Source: JANXSF01 sp043755435
Lineage (GTDB): Bacteria; Acidobacteriota; Terriglobia; Bryobacterales; Bryobacteraceae
DNA: 64,000 bases
Direction: 5' to 3'
Assembly (NCBI GenBank): GCA_043755435.1
Contig: JAYUSZ010000059.1
Span: forward strand, 1 to 64,000
In this document: positions 8,398 through 17,124 of the stretch, piece after piece
Layout of the letters: the number at the start of each line of letters is the position of its first letter
Numbering within the stretch: the first letter of the stretch is position 1
Notes under the pieces: generated by a model
What the model saw: the letters and a program-made list of their open reading frames with translations, nothing else
What the model was told of the DNA's origin: nothing
The model's database searches: none
Made by a program: the position numbers and the translations under genes

Positions 8398-9699
8398 ATG
8401 ATCGATGTCGTAATGCCCCAGATGGGAGAAAGCATCGTCGAAGGAACGCTCACCCGATGGCTTAAGAAGCCCGGTGACCGCGTTGAACGCGACGAACCCC
8501 TTTTTGAAATTTCGACGGATAAAGTCGACACGGAAATTCCATCCCCTGCGGCTGGAATATTATCCGAAGTGCTGGTTGAAACCGGGAAGACGGTTGCCAT
8601 CAATACAGTAGTAGCACGCATCACTGACGGGGCTGCCGCACCGGCACCTGCCGCCAAGCCTGAGCCTGTTGCGCCCCCTACTCCAGCACCTGTCGCACCG
8701 CCGCCGCCACCAGTTCCGGTTGCTGCGCCGCCACCGCCACCCCATGCAGCGCCAGCTCCTGTAACTGCCGAGCCACAAGGACCGTTGTCTCCACTAGTCA
8801 GGAAGATGGCTCGTGAAAACAACGTCGATCTAGGCGATGTTTCCGGGTCGGGTCCTGGAGGGAGAATTACCAAGCAAGATGTAGAATCGCATCTCGCAGG
8901 TGGAGCCCGCCCTGAAGCGGCAGCACCCGTTCAAGCTGCCCCTGCGCCGGCCTTCGTGCCACCTGCAGCTCCAGCATCCGTTCCACCGCCTGCCCGAGCC
9001 GAAGCCGCCAAGGTTCGCGTAGAACCACTGTCCACAATGCGTCAGAAGATCGCCGAACACATGGTTATGTCCAAGCGCGTTTCCGCTCATGTCACCACAG
9101 TTCATAAGGTAGACATGACGAAAGTTGCCAAACTTCGCGCCAAGCAGAAGGACGAATTCCAGGGCCGCTACGGCTTCGGGTTAACCTTCCTGCCGTTCGT
9201 TGTTAGCGCCGCCTGCCAGGCCATTCGTTCCTTCCCGCTGCTGAATGCCTCCATTGATGGAACCAACATTCTGTTCCACAACGACATCAACATTGGTATT
9301 GCGGTGGCGTTGGAAAACGGATTAATCGTTCCGGTGATTGCAAATGCCGATGAGAAAAACGTAGTCGGATTGCAAAGGTCCATAGTTGACCTTGCCGCAC
9401 GCGCCCGGTCCAAGCAATTGAAGCCCAATGAAGTTTCCGGTGGAACCTTTTCCATCACCAACTTCGGCAGCTTCGGCAGCATTTTCGCAACTCCAGTAAT
9501 CAATCAGCCGCAGGTAGCAATCCTTGGCGTTGGGGCAGTGGAAAAAGTGCCGGTAGTGATTGACGATGCCATCGCCATTCGCAGCGTTGCTCATCTTGCC
9601 CTGACATTCGATCATCGCCTAATCGACGGAGCGCTGGCCGATCAGTTCTGTCAAAAGGTAAAGCAGATTCTGGAAAGCTGGTCTGAGTCCGTTTTGTAA
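8398..9699 (+). CDS. 2-oxoacid dehydrogenase E2, dihydrolipoyl acyltransferase
   Basis: E2 core of a pyruvate, 2-oxoglutarate or branched-chain dehydrogenase complex. Order: one lipoyl domain (residues 1-80, lipoyl-Lys in FEISTDKVDTEI), a Pro/Ala-rich linker, a peripheral-subunit-binding domain (LVRKMARENNVDLGDVSGSG), a second Ala/Pro linker, and the catalytic domain with the C-terminal LTFDHRLIDGALAD carrying His and Asp. Start ATG 8398 is preferred over ATG 8389 because GGAGA at 8384-8388 sits 9 nt upstream. Substrate class cannot be fixed by eye. The MPQMGESIVEGT N-terminus resembles SucB and branched-chain E2 more than E. coli AceF. Confidence 0.93.
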   Translation: MIDVVMPQMGESIVEGTLTRWLKKPGDRVERDEPLFEISTDKVDTEIPSPAAGILSEVLVETGKTVAINTVVARITDGAAAPAPAAKPEPVAPPTPAPVAPPPPPVPVAAPPPPPHAAPAPVTAEPQGPLSPLVRKMARENNVDLGDVSGSGPGGRITKQDVESHLAGGARPEAAAPVQAAPAPAFVPPAAPASVPPPARAEAAKVRVEPLSTMRQKIAEHMVMSKRVSAHVTTVHKVDMTKVAKLRAKQKDEFQGRYGFGLTFLPFVVSAACQAIRSFPLLNASIDGTNILFHNDINIGIAVALENGLIVPVIANADEKNVVGLQRSIVDLAARARSKQLKPNEVSGGTFSITNFGSFGSIFATPVINQPQVAILGVGAVEKVPVVIDDAIAIRSVAHLALTFDHRLIDGALADQFCQKVKQILESWSESVL

Positions 9700-9753
9700 A
9701 TTAAAGAGAGGGGCCAGAAATAGTTTCCCCTCATTACTGTAGAATCTCCAATG

Positions 9754-9837
9754 TTAGAAAAACCGCTCCCTGGCGGTCACGGCTCTGTAGAATTAGTACG
9801 TTACAGAGCCGTGACCGCCAGGGAGCGGTTTTTCTAA
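9754..9837. repeat. Perfect 36-bp palindrome with 12-nt loop, likely bidirectional terminator
   Basis: The left arm 9754-9789 and right arm 9802-9837 are exact reverse complements over 36 bp, separated by a 12-nt loop (9790-9801). Arms start TTAGAAAAACCGCTCCCTGG and the inner end is CGGCTCTGTA. Each strand ends in GCGGTTTTTCT, so the structure could terminate transcription from both the E2 gene (+) and the convergent esterase gene (-). The length and perfection far exceed an ordinary terminator. It resembles dispersed palindromic elements (REP or MITE-like) that I recall from related genomes; this recollection is unverified. No second copy was noticed in the window. Confidence 0.85.
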
Positions 9838-9879
9838 GGACTGGCACACTTTACTCCAACACTTGAACCTGTCCGATTG

Positions 9880-9904
9880 CGGGAAATCTATATGACATTT
9901 CCCG
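9880..9904. other. Short inverted repeat (8-bp arms)
   Basis: CGGGAAAT at 9880-9887 is matched by ATTTCCCG at 9897-9904 with a 9-nt loop. It lies between the long palindrome and the stop of the esterase gene. There is no clean T-tract on the minus strand, so a terminator role is uncertain. Confidence 0.4.
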
Positions 9905-9919
9905 AAATGGCCCCCTTTT

Positions 9920-11296
9920 TCATTGTAGTGGACCAATCCCCAAATACCGTTCCGCAAACGTGATGAACGTTGGCCAGTTCGGTCCCGGAGTATGGCCGCC
10001 ACTGTGCTGACGAAAAGCTACATCACCATCAATCAGCGTAGTCTCCACTGCCGGAAATTCATTCGTACCCATATCCTTCTTTCCTAGCAGCTTATAAACG
10101 GGTCCCGCACCAGCTGCCGCCTGGAACATTCCTTTAGCATCCACCCAGCCATCGCCCTTATCACCGGAACTTACGAACACAGGACGCGGTGCGCACAACG
10201 CAATCAACTCATGCGAATCCACAGGCAGATCGTTCCAATTCAAAGGTCCGGCATATTTCAAGAAGTTCCCAGCCATCCAGTGATATTCATTTGGGGCTGC
10301 CACATTCTCCACCAACTCGCCCCAGTTGCGACGATGAATTTTCACACCCCCTTCTCCTGAAGAACTTACAAACGCAATCGCAAAGCGCTGATCATCGGCC
10401 ATGGCCACCGCTGTTGCTTTGCCGTAGCGCGAATGCCCTTCCAGCCCAACCTTCTTCGCATCCACTGAACTGTCTGTAGCGAAGTAATCCAAAGCTCGGC
10501 TCGCGCCCCAACCCCATGCTCGCAATGTGCCCCAATCGTCTACCTTGCGGGATTTGCCCTTGTTCACCAGCCCGATAATCCCTTGCGTTAATCCCGCTCC
10601 GTTGTCTGCCTGAATGCTGCCAGGAACAATGGTGGCATAGCCCCAACCCTTCGCCAGAACCTGCTGCTGCCAGGTAGGTCCTGTAGGTGCGGGTGCACCG
10701 GGAAAGCCCGGGCGAGTACCGATGAAACCAAACTCCATGATCACTGGAACCGGTCCCGTTGCATGTGAGGGCGTGGTTAACGACAACTTGATATCCACGA
10801 TAATTTGCGGGTAGCCAGAGTTATCCACATGCCCTGTCAGCAGCTTTGTAATCACTGGCACTTCACCGTTCATTTCTGATTTCTTGCTGGTCACCTCCCA
10901 TATCACTTTGGGCGTCACCTTCGGCATGCGGCCATAAACTTCCCTGTCGAAATCCTCAACAATTTCCGGGCGCCGTTTCTCCCACCAATCCTTGGCAGTA
11001 GTTACCTTCTTGCCATTCTTGAGGGTCAATGGGTCCGGCAATTTCGGATAAGGATTCGCTTTCGACTCATCGTAATTCGCCGCATTCGGAGCCTTCTCGT
11101 TTCGACCATCAGCCCCGCGACGCAGCGTGGTGATTTTCAAAAGATCCATCATCTTTTTGTGATCTTCCTGCGTGGCAATTTGTGTTGCCGTTTGCGCAGG
11201 TGTCGTCGTTGAAGTTGGCTGAGCTTGAAATGCGATGCCAACGTGAGGGATGGCCAAGGCCGATACCAGCAGCGTATTGAAGGTAAAGAAATTCAT
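9920..11296 (-). CDS. Glucuronoyl esterase-like alpha/beta hydrolase (CE15-type), secreted
   Basis: Probable secreted esterase acting on glucuronic-acid esters of plant cell-wall polymers (CE15 family) or a related acetyl-xylan esterase. Start ATG 11296 gives a good signal peptide (MNFFTFNTLLVSALAIPHVG). The nucleophile elbow GHSRYGKATAVAMA matches the CE15 G-x-S-R-x-G-K pattern. An acidic residue lies in SSSGEGG and the catalytic His in HSGGHTPGPNWP. Conserved LIALCAPRPVFVSSGDKGDGW precedes the C-terminus. The frame extends upstream without signal-like sequence, so the internal start is preferred. It is divergent from the transglycosylase gene by 121 bp. Substrate is inference. Confidence 0.82.
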   Translation of the reverse strand: MNFFTFNTLLVSALAIPHVGIAFQAQPTSTTTPAQTATQIATQEDHKKMMDLLKITTLRRGADGRNEKAPNAANYDESKANPYPKLPDPLTLKNGKKVTTAKDWWEKRRPEIVEDFDREVYGRMPKVTPKVIWEVTSKKSEMNGEVPVITKLLTGHVDNSGYPQIIVDIKLSLTTPSHATGPVPVIMEFGFIGTRPGFPGAPAPTGPTWQQQVLAKGWGYATIVPGSIQADNGAGLTQGIIGLVNKGKSRKVDDWGTLRAWGWGASRALDYFATDSSVDAKKVGLEGHSRYGKATAVAMADDQRFAIAFVSSSGEGGVKIHRRNWGELVENVAAPNEYHWMAGNFLKYAGPLNWNDLPVDSHELIALCAPRPVFVSSGDKGDGWVDAKGMFQAAAGAGPVYKLLGKKDMGTNEFPAVETTLIDGDVAFRQHSGGHTPGPNWPTFITFAERYLGIGPLQ

Positions 11297-11417
11297 GATT
11301 TTACTTGTAACGAACATATCATACTGTTCGGCTCTAAGATCTTCACTGCCACTGCATAAGGTAACAACCCAATCCTCTGCCGTATGCTCGCTGACGATAG
11401 CTACCTTATACAGCTTC

Positions 11418-12044
11418 ATGCGCATAATTCTGCTTATTGCTTTCTTTCAGCTCTTACCAGCATCGGAACTTGTCCTTCTACGCAATGGCGTGAAATTGGA
11501 AGTGGAGTCCCGTTCTGAAGAAGGCAATACAATTTTCCTGGTGCAAAAGGGTGGAACAACTCTGATTCTTGACCGTTCAGATTTGGCCCTGCCCACGCCC
11601 GCCGCATCCGTCACTTTTCCTGTTGCCTCTACGCTAACAATGGAAGAAGATCCGTCCACCATCGCGGTCTACAACATGATCAACAAGGCCGCTGCACGCC
11701 ACGGTCTGCCCGCCGACCTGATTCATGCCGTCGCATCCATGGAATCGGGCTATCAGCAGAAGGCTCGTTCCAGCCAGGGCGCAATTGGAGTCATGCAATT
11801 GATGCCTTCCACTGCCCGGCATCTTGGAGCAGACCCTTCTGACACAGCTCAAAACATCGACGCAGGAACACGTTTACTGCGGACATTACTTCTAAAATAC
11901 GAAGGGAATCCCAATCAACTGGCATTGGCCCTGGCCGCTTACAACGCAGGTCCTGGTGCCGTCGACCGATTTGGTGGTGTTCCTCCTTACGTGGAAACTC
12001 GCCAATACGTGGAAAAAGTAATCCGTCGATTCAACGAAAAGTAG
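11418..12044 (+). CDS. Lytic transglycosylase (SLT domain)
   Basis: A 208-residue exported protein. MRIILLIAFFQLLPAS is a signal peptide. A small N-terminal region (LVLLRNGVKLEVESR) looks like a short beta domain. The SLT domain occupies roughly residues 80-205: catalytic Glu in AVASMESGYQQKARSSQG, then GVMQLMPSTARHLG, NIDAGTRLL, ALAAYNAGPGAV and PYVETRQYV. Such enzymes cleave murein to 1,6-anhydromuropeptides in the periplasm. Start ATG 11418 is chosen because it yields the signal peptide. The DinB-like gene begins 22 bp downstream. Confidence 0.9.
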   Translation: MRIILLIAFFQLLPASELVLLRNGVKLEVESRSEEGNTIFLVQKGGTTLILDRSDLALPTPAASVTFPVASTLTMEEDPSTIAVYNMINKAAARHGLPADLIHAVASMESGYQQKARSSQGAIGVMQLMPSTARHLGADPSDTAQNIDAGTRLLRTLLLKYEGNPNQLALALAAYNAGPGAVDRFGGVPPYVETRQYVEKVIRRFNEK

Positions 12045-12066
12045 AACAAGCCGGTAAACTGTTCCT

Positions 12067-12585
12067 ATGGACAGTCAACTAGCGGAGTTGTTTCTTTCCG
12101 CCTCTCAAAAACGGCTCGACCAGATGACCGGGCGAATTTTCGTATGTTTGGAAAAGTTAACAGAGGATCAAATTTGGGCCCGCGGCGCTGAACATGAAAA
12201 TGCCATCGGCAACTTGATCCTGCACCTTTGCGGCAATGTGCGCCAATGGATTCTTCAGGGCGTTGGCAAACAACCGGTGGATCGCGATCGCGATGCAGAG
12301 TTCAATGCGCGCTCAACCACCGATAGTGCAAATCTCCGGATGTTGTTGCGCTCCACAATCGAAGAGGCAATGATTGTTCTGCAAGCACAAACTGCAGAAA
12401 GTCTAATGATCAGAACCAGTGTCCAAGGATACGATGCTTCTTATCTGGAGTGCATTTATCACGTTCTCTGCCATTTCAGCGAACACACCGGACAAATTCA
12501 GTTCATCACCAAAGCATTCAGCGGGTCGGAACTTGGTTTCTACACTCATCTTTCTCAAGGCAAGCAAAATGAAAAAACTCCTTAA
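12067..12585 (+). CDS. DinB-like / DUF1572 four-helix protein
   Basis: A 172-residue all-helical protein of the DinB-like superfamily, whose members bind a metal through three histidines and include thiol-dependent transferases. Candidate ligands are the His in GNLILHLCGNVRQW and the two in HFSEHTGQIQF, spaced as in the family. A conserved Arg/Asn pattern follows the first His. No signal peptide. The gene's last 17 bp overlap the start of the amidohydrolase gene. No specific reaction can be assigned. Confidence 0.75.
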   Translation: MDSQLAELFLSASQKRLDQMTGRIFVCLEKLTEDQIWARGAEHENAIGNLILHLCGNVRQWILQGVGKQPVDRDRDAEFNARSTTDSANLRMLLRSTIEEAMIVLQAQTAESLMIRTSVQGYDASYLECIYHVLCHFSEHTGQIQFITKAFSGSELGFYTHLSQGKQNEKTP

Positions 12586-14002
12586 CTCTTTCGTATTTTC
12601 TCTTCCTCTTTTGCTAGGTCAACCGCACGACGTGGTGCTGAAAGGTGGTCGCGTCATTGATCCCGAATCGAAGCTCGACGCCATCCGCAACATCGGCATT
12701 CGCGGTGGAAAAATCGTCGCAATTTCAGCAACTCCTTTAATTGGGACGTTGACCCTCGATGCCAGTGGCATGATTGTTTCTCCGGGGTTCATTGACCTCC
12801 ATTCCCACGGTCAGGACGAAGCCAACTACCGATTGAAGGCCCTGGACGGAGTCACCACGGCCCTTGAAATGGAAATCGGAGTTGCGGATGTGGATCGTTA
12901 CTACCGCGACCGCGAACCCGGCCAATTCGTGAACTACGGTGCCACAATCGGCCATGTCCCCAGCCGCATGCAAATCATGAAAGACCCCAGCCCTTCGCTT
13001 GTTCCCAAGGCAGATGGAGCGTACAAAGTTGCTAGCGAGGAAGAAATCACCGCCCTCCGCCGCCGCGTCGAAATCGGGTTGTCCCAAGGAGCCTTGGGAC
13101 TAGGCTTTGGAATTCAATACACGCCTGGAGCCTCAGCATGGGAAATCCTCGAAATGTTTCGCGCAGCGGGAAAAGTAAAAGCTCCAGCCTTCATTCACGT
13201 CCGCGGTATGGGTCGGGCAGGTTCATGGTCTGCACTAACTTCACTTGAAGAAATCATCGCCGCCTCGGTTATAACCGGTACGCCAATCCACATGGTGCAC
13301 GTCACTTCAAGCAGCCTCAGCCAAACACCGCAAGTGCTCGCCACCATCACTGAAGCCCGCGCCCGCGGCGTAGACGTTTCCACAGAATGCTACTCCTACA
13401 ATGCCGCCCTTACCGACATCGCCTCAGCCATCTTTTCCCCCGGTTGGCAGAATGTGCTGGGCGTTGATTACGGCGCTTTGGAATGGGTAGCCACAGGCGA
13501 AAGACTCACGGAAGAAAAGTTCAACAAGCTCCGCCCTGGTGGCGGTCACGTGATTATGCATATGATTCCCGACTCAGCTCTAGAGGCCGCCATCAAGCAC
13601 CCGCTAGTGATGATCGCCAGCGACGGGGGTCTTGACAATGGCCAAGGGCATCCGCGGAGTGCAGGAACCTATGCCCGCGTCCTTGGCCGCTACGTCAGGG
13701 AAAAGCAATGGATCGATTGGCCAGAAGCAATTCGGAAAATGACGCTTATGCCCGCCCAGCGATTGGAACAGCGCACGCCCATGATGCGAACCAAAGGCCG
13801 AATTAAAGTTGGAGCTGATGCCGATATCACTGTCTTCGATCCAAACACGGTTATGGACCAAGCTACATTCGGCAAACCAGCCATCCCAAGCATTGGCATG
13901 AAGCATGTTCTTGTGAATGGACAACTGGTAGTCCTCAATGGCGAATTGCAGCAGACGGTAAAAGCCGGTCGGGGAGTGCGCGCCCCCGTCACCACTCGCT
14001 AA
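12569..14002 (+). CDS. N-acyl-D-amino-acid deacylase-like amidohydrolase, secreted
   Basis: A 477-residue zinc amidohydrolase of the D-aminoacylase group. MKKLLNSFVFSLPLLLGQ is a signal peptide, so start ATG 12569 is preferred over longer frames, with a 17-bp overlap of the preceding gene. Motifs: DVVLKGGRVIDPESK (first beta sandwich), FIDLHSHGQDE with the HxH metal ligands, IHVRGMGRAG, IHMVHVTSSSL, and ASDGGLDNGQGHPRSAGT carrying the catalytic Asp and the HPR characteristic of this group. The C-terminal GRIKVGADADITVFDP ends the sandwich domain. Likely periplasmic or extracellular hydrolysis of N-acyl-D-amino acids or peptides. Confidence 0.85.
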   Translation: MKKLLNSFVFSLPLLLGQPHDVVLKGGRVIDPESKLDAIRNIGIRGGKIVAISATPLIGTLTLDASGMIVSPGFIDLHSHGQDEANYRLKALDGVTTALEMEIGVADVDRYYRDREPGQFVNYGATIGHVPSRMQIMKDPSPSLVPKADGAYKVASEEEITALRRRVEIGLSQGALGLGFGIQYTPGASAWEILEMFRAAGKVKAPAFIHVRGMGRAGSWSALTSLEEIIAASVITGTPIHMVHVTSSSLSQTPQVLATITEARARGVDVSTECYSYNAALTDIASAIFSPGWQNVLGVDYGALEWVATGERLTEEKFNKLRPGGGHVIMHMIPDSALEAAIKHPLVMIASDGGLDNGQGHPRSAGTYARVLGRYVREKQWIDWPEAIRKMTLMPAQRLEQRTPMMRTKGRIKVGADADITVFDPNTVMDQATFGKPAIPSIGMKHVLVNGQLVVLNGELQQTVKAGRGVRAPVTTR

Positions 14003-14010
14003 ACTTGAGC

Positions 14011-14811
14011 ATGCGTACAAGTCTCGTTTTCCTATTCCTATTGCCACTGGCAGCGCAGTCCACACGCGAAATGAACGACATCAATTGGATGGAGTTCCGC
14101 GAATTCGTCCCCAGTAAAATCACCACAGTTCTGCTGCCCACTGGGACGCTGGAAGCACACGGCGTGGCCAACAATGGCGCGGACAACACCGCACCTTTAG
14201 CCATTGCTCGAAAACTTGCTGCGGAATTGAACGCCATGATCGCGCCTGCCGTGAATTATGGAATGACGGGGTCTTTGGATCCTTACCCCGGATCCATGAC
14301 CATCAGTGAAAAAGCATATCGCGCTTATCTGGGAGACATTCTTGAGGGCCTGGCGAAGCAGGGCTTCAAAAACATTATCGTGATTAACGGCCACGGAGGC
14401 GGACAAACCGCAGTGTTGGAACAACTGACGGAACAGACTGGCAGAGCCCATCCGGTTAGATTGCTTGTAGTCAACTGGTGGAGTTATTGTTCAGACGTGA
14501 CCTTAAAGATTTTCGGCGAAGACGGCGGACACGCCGGCTGGAACGAGACCGCCATGGTGCAAGCCATTGACAAAAAACTTGTGCACCCGGAGCGATACTC
14601 AGATGCTATGGCCACACCCCGCCCGCCCGCAGCAACTTGGTCGGCCTATCCATTCCCCTCTTCAATCATTCTCTACAAGCCAGGCCAAGGCTATGTGAAG
14701 TTCGATCAAACGAAGGCCGACCAGTACTTTGCCGCTGTTGTAGAAAAAACCGGCAAATTGATTAAAGACACAATTGCCAAGTGGGATCAAGCCGGAATCT
14801 TCGTACGTTGA
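14011..14811 (+). CDS. Creatininase family protein, secreted
   Basis: A 266-residue member of the creatininase family of metal-dependent amidohydrolases. The signal peptide is MRTSLVFLFLLPLAAQ. Ligand-bearing motifs are LLPTGTLEAHG (Glu, His), NGADNTAPLAIA (Asp), IVINGHGGGQTA (His) and GEDGGHAGWNETA (Glu). Family members hydrolyse cyclic amides or formamides, for example in creatinine or coenzyme degradation; the substrate here is unknown. ATG 14011 follows the stop of the D-aminoacylase-like gene by 8 bp, so the two exported hydrolases are co-transcribed. It ends 2 bp from the convergent MBL gene. Confidence 0.87.
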   Translation: MRTSLVFLFLLPLAAQSTREMNDINWMEFREFVPSKITTVLLPTGTLEAHGVANNGADNTAPLAIARKLAAELNAMIAPAVNYGMTGSLDPYPGSMTISEKAYRAYLGDILEGLAKQGFKNIIVINGHGGGQTAVLEQLTEQTGRAHPVRLLVVNWWSYCSDVTLKIFGEDGGHAGWNETAMVQAIDKKLVHPERYSDAMATPRPPAATWSAYPFPSSIILYKPGQGYVKFDQTKADQYFAAVVEKTGKLIKDTIAKWDQAGIFVR

Positions 14812-14813
14812 AA

Positions 14814-15650
14814 TTACAATTCGTCGTAAAGCCCTGGCAGTGTGCGCCCTTTCAAGCCAGCAACACCCCAGCCTAAATCGTCCAGTTGAATCGCGGCAAT
14901 TGCTTCTTCTTTCGATTTACCTTGTTTCTTCAAAACCATCAAACGGTTCCGCATCGTCTCAAACTTGGCATTCCAGGCAGCCAAATCTGCCTTCTTGCTG
15001 ATCGGACCATGTCCTGGAATCACCGTTTCAGCTTCCAGTTTCAAAGCATTGTAAATCGACTTGTTCCACTCAACGCCACTCCCGCCATTTGCATAATCCA
15101 CATATGGGCCGCCGGTGTTGAACATATCTCCCAAGTGCATCACGCGGTGCGCAGGAAAGTACACAGTAATGTCGCCGTTGGTATGGCCTCGTCCAAAATA
15201 GAATGCGCGGACTTCCTTACCACCCAAATGAATCGCCGTTTCTGAACCAAACGTCAATCTCGGAATACCAGGCATTTTTCCGGCAACCATTCGTTCACGG
15301 GCATTTTTATGTTGAACTATTTCCAGTCCCGGGATAGCCTCCGCCATTTTTTCATTGCCCCCGGTATGGTCGCCGTGGTGATGAGTGTTGATGATGTAGC
15401 GGATGGGTTTCGAGCTAATCGCTTTCACCTTTGTCAAAATCTCAGGCACGTCTTTTGCAAATTTGTCGTCCACCAGAATGATGCCTTCTTCGGTGGTGTA
15501 GACGGCCACATTCCCGCCGTTCCCCACAATCACGTGCAAATCGTCGGCAATCTTTTCAACCGTTAGGCCGGCCTGCTGGGAATTTCCCAACCAAAAACTG
15601 CCCAAGGCAACAACCATCGCGCCAGTGCGCAGAAGCATTGTATTCTTCAA
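14814..15650 (-). CDS. MBL-fold metallo-hydrolase, secreted
   Basis: A 278-residue metallo-beta-lactamase-fold hydrolase. The signal segment is near MLLRTGAMVVALGSFWLG. Metal-binding motifs: NTHHHGDHTGG, His in YFGRGHTNGD, Asp in MHLGDMF, and PGHGPIS. The C-terminal tail (LGWGVAGLKG) is typical of a subgroup of periplasmic MBL proteins common in Acidobacteriota; substrate unknown. Start TTG 15650 is preferred over ATG 15638 because GGGAGG lies 8 nt upstream of the TTG. It converges with the creatininase gene with a 2-bp gap and no terminator hairpin between them. Confidence 0.85.
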   Translation of the reverse strand: MKNTMLLRTGAMVVALGSFWLGNSQQAGLTVEKIADDLHVIVGNGGNVAVYTTEEGIILVDDKFAKDVPEILTKVKAISSKPIRYIINTHHHGDHTGGNEKMAEAIPGLEIVQHKNARERMVAGKMPGIPRLTFGSETAIHLGGKEVRAFYFGRGHTNGDITVYFPAHRVMHLGDMFNTGGPYVDYANGGSGVEWNKSIYNALKLEAETVIPGHGPISKKADLAAWNAKFETMRNRLMVLKKQGKSKEEAIAAIQLDDLGWGVAGLKGRTLPGLYDEL

Positions 15651-15721
15651 ATCAAGTTCCTCCCTTTAGCGGCTCATCCTAACACATTAGGCAGGTACCT
15701 GATACGATGGTGGAATCCCCT

Positions 15722-17122
15722 ATGGCTTTGCGTTTTTACAATACCCTGACGCAACAGGTGCAGGAATTCGTGCCTGCCGACGGCAACACTGTCCGCATGT
15801 ACACCTGTGGTCCTACCGTCTACAATTTCGTCCACATTGGCAATCTCAGAACGTTCACTTTTCAGGACCTGCTGCGCCGCTGGTTGCGCGCCAGCGGCTT
15901 TGCACTAAATCACGTGATGAACATCACCGACGTGGAAGACAAAATCATCCGTAGCGCTGTCGCGGCGAACCAGACAATTCAGGAATACACCAAGCCCTAC
16001 GAAGAGGCGTTTCTTGAAGATTGCCAGACTCTGCGTTTTGAAAAGCCCGAGCGCATTGTTCGTGCCACCGAACACATTCCCGAAATGGCAGATCTGATAG
16101 AAAAGCTCACGGCGAAGGGTATGACGTATACCAGCGACGGCTCCGTTTACTTTCGCATTTCGCAATTCAAAGAATACGGCAAGCTCTCCCATAACGACTT
16201 TGCCGGAATGCGCGCCGGTGCGCGGGTTGATGTGGACGAGTACGATAAAGACGATGCTCGCGACTTTGTTCTATGGAAGATGAAGAAGGATGGCGAACCG
16301 TCCTGGCAGACTTCCATTGGCGATGGCCGCCCTGGCTGGCACATTGAATGCTCCGCCATGGCAATGAAGTATCTTGGCGAAACTTTGGATATTCATGCTG
16401 GTGGCGTGGATCTGGTTTTCCCCCATCACGAAAACGAAATCGCCCAATCGGAAGGCGTCACTGGAAAGCAATTTGCCCGATTCTGGCTCCATTCTGAGCA
16501 CTTGGTGGTTGAAGGGCAGAAGATGTCCAAATCGCTCGGCAACTTCTACACTCTGCGCGATCTCATGGCGCTGGGCTACCAGCCGGAAATTATCCGGTAC
16601 TTGCTTACCCAAGTGCCGTACCGCAACAAACTGAACTTCACCATGGACGGCCTGAAAGCCGCCGCCACCGCAATTGACCGTTTGCGAAATTACAAATTGC
16701 GTTTGGAAACTGACAAATATCCAACTGGGGCAAATGGCGAAATGGAAGCGCGCATTGCACAGGCCAAAGCCGATTTCACTGCTTCCATGGATGACGACTT
16801 AAACACTGCCGGTGCCATGGCTGCTGTCTTTGAATTGATTCGCGATACCAACACCGCTATGGACAATGGTCAGTTTATGGAAGCCAACCGCACATCAGCG
16901 CTGGCGTTTCTTCAATCGTTCGATTCCATTTTTGAAGTTCTGGAAGTGACCAAGTCAGAAGATTCCTTATCCGATGCCGAAATCGACACACTGGTAGCCG
17001 CACGTACCGCAGCAAAAAAGGCCAAGGATTTCGCAGGTGCGGACAAACTACGCAACGATCTTTTGGAGAAAGGCATTGTGCTGGAAGACACAAAAGAAGG
17101 CGTTCGCTGGAAAAGAAAGTGA
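15722..17122 (+). CDS. cysS: Cysteinyl-tRNA synthetase
   Basis: Class I synthetase that charges tRNA-Cys. The HIGH-like signature is in YTCGPTVYNFVHIGNLRTF, with a Zn-ligand Cys in YTCG. Further markers are WHIECSAMAMKYLG, HHENEIAQSEG and KMSKSLGNFYTLRDL (KMSKS loop). The C-terminal region shows the expected DALR-type helical part and AAKKAKDFAGADKLRNDL. About 466 residues, normal. ATG 15722 (MALRFYNTL) is preceded by GGTGGA at a suitable distance; the ATG at 15707 is an unlikely extension. The PLP-enzyme gene follows directly, linking cysteine use with sulfur amino-acid metabolism. Confidence 0.96.
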   Translation: MALRFYNTLTQQVQEFVPADGNTVRMYTCGPTVYNFVHIGNLRTFTFQDLLRRWLRASGFALNHVMNITDVEDKIIRSAVAANQTIQEYTKPYEEAFLEDCQTLRFEKPERIVRATEHIPEMADLIEKLTAKGMTYTSDGSVYFRISQFKEYGKLSHNDFAGMRAGARVDVDEYDKDDARDFVLWKMKKDGEPSWQTSIGDGRPGWHIECSAMAMKYLGETLDIHAGGVDLVFPHHENEIAQSEGVTGKQFARFWLHSEHLVVEGQKMSKSLGNFYTLRDLMALGYQPEIIRYLLTQVPYRNKLNFTMDGLKAAATAIDRLRNYKLRLETDKYPTGANGEMEARIAQAKADFTASMDDDLNTAGAMAAVFELIRDTNTAMDNGQFMEANRTSALAFLQSFDSIFEVLEVTKSEDSLSDAEIDTLVAARTAAKKAKDFAGADKLRNDLLEKGIVLEDTKEGVRWKRK

Positions 17123-17124
17123 GT

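Noticed and set aside
8630..8770. Repetitive GC-rich stretch as a DNA repeat
   Set aside because: It is the Pro/Ala linker of the E2 protein, normal for this family.
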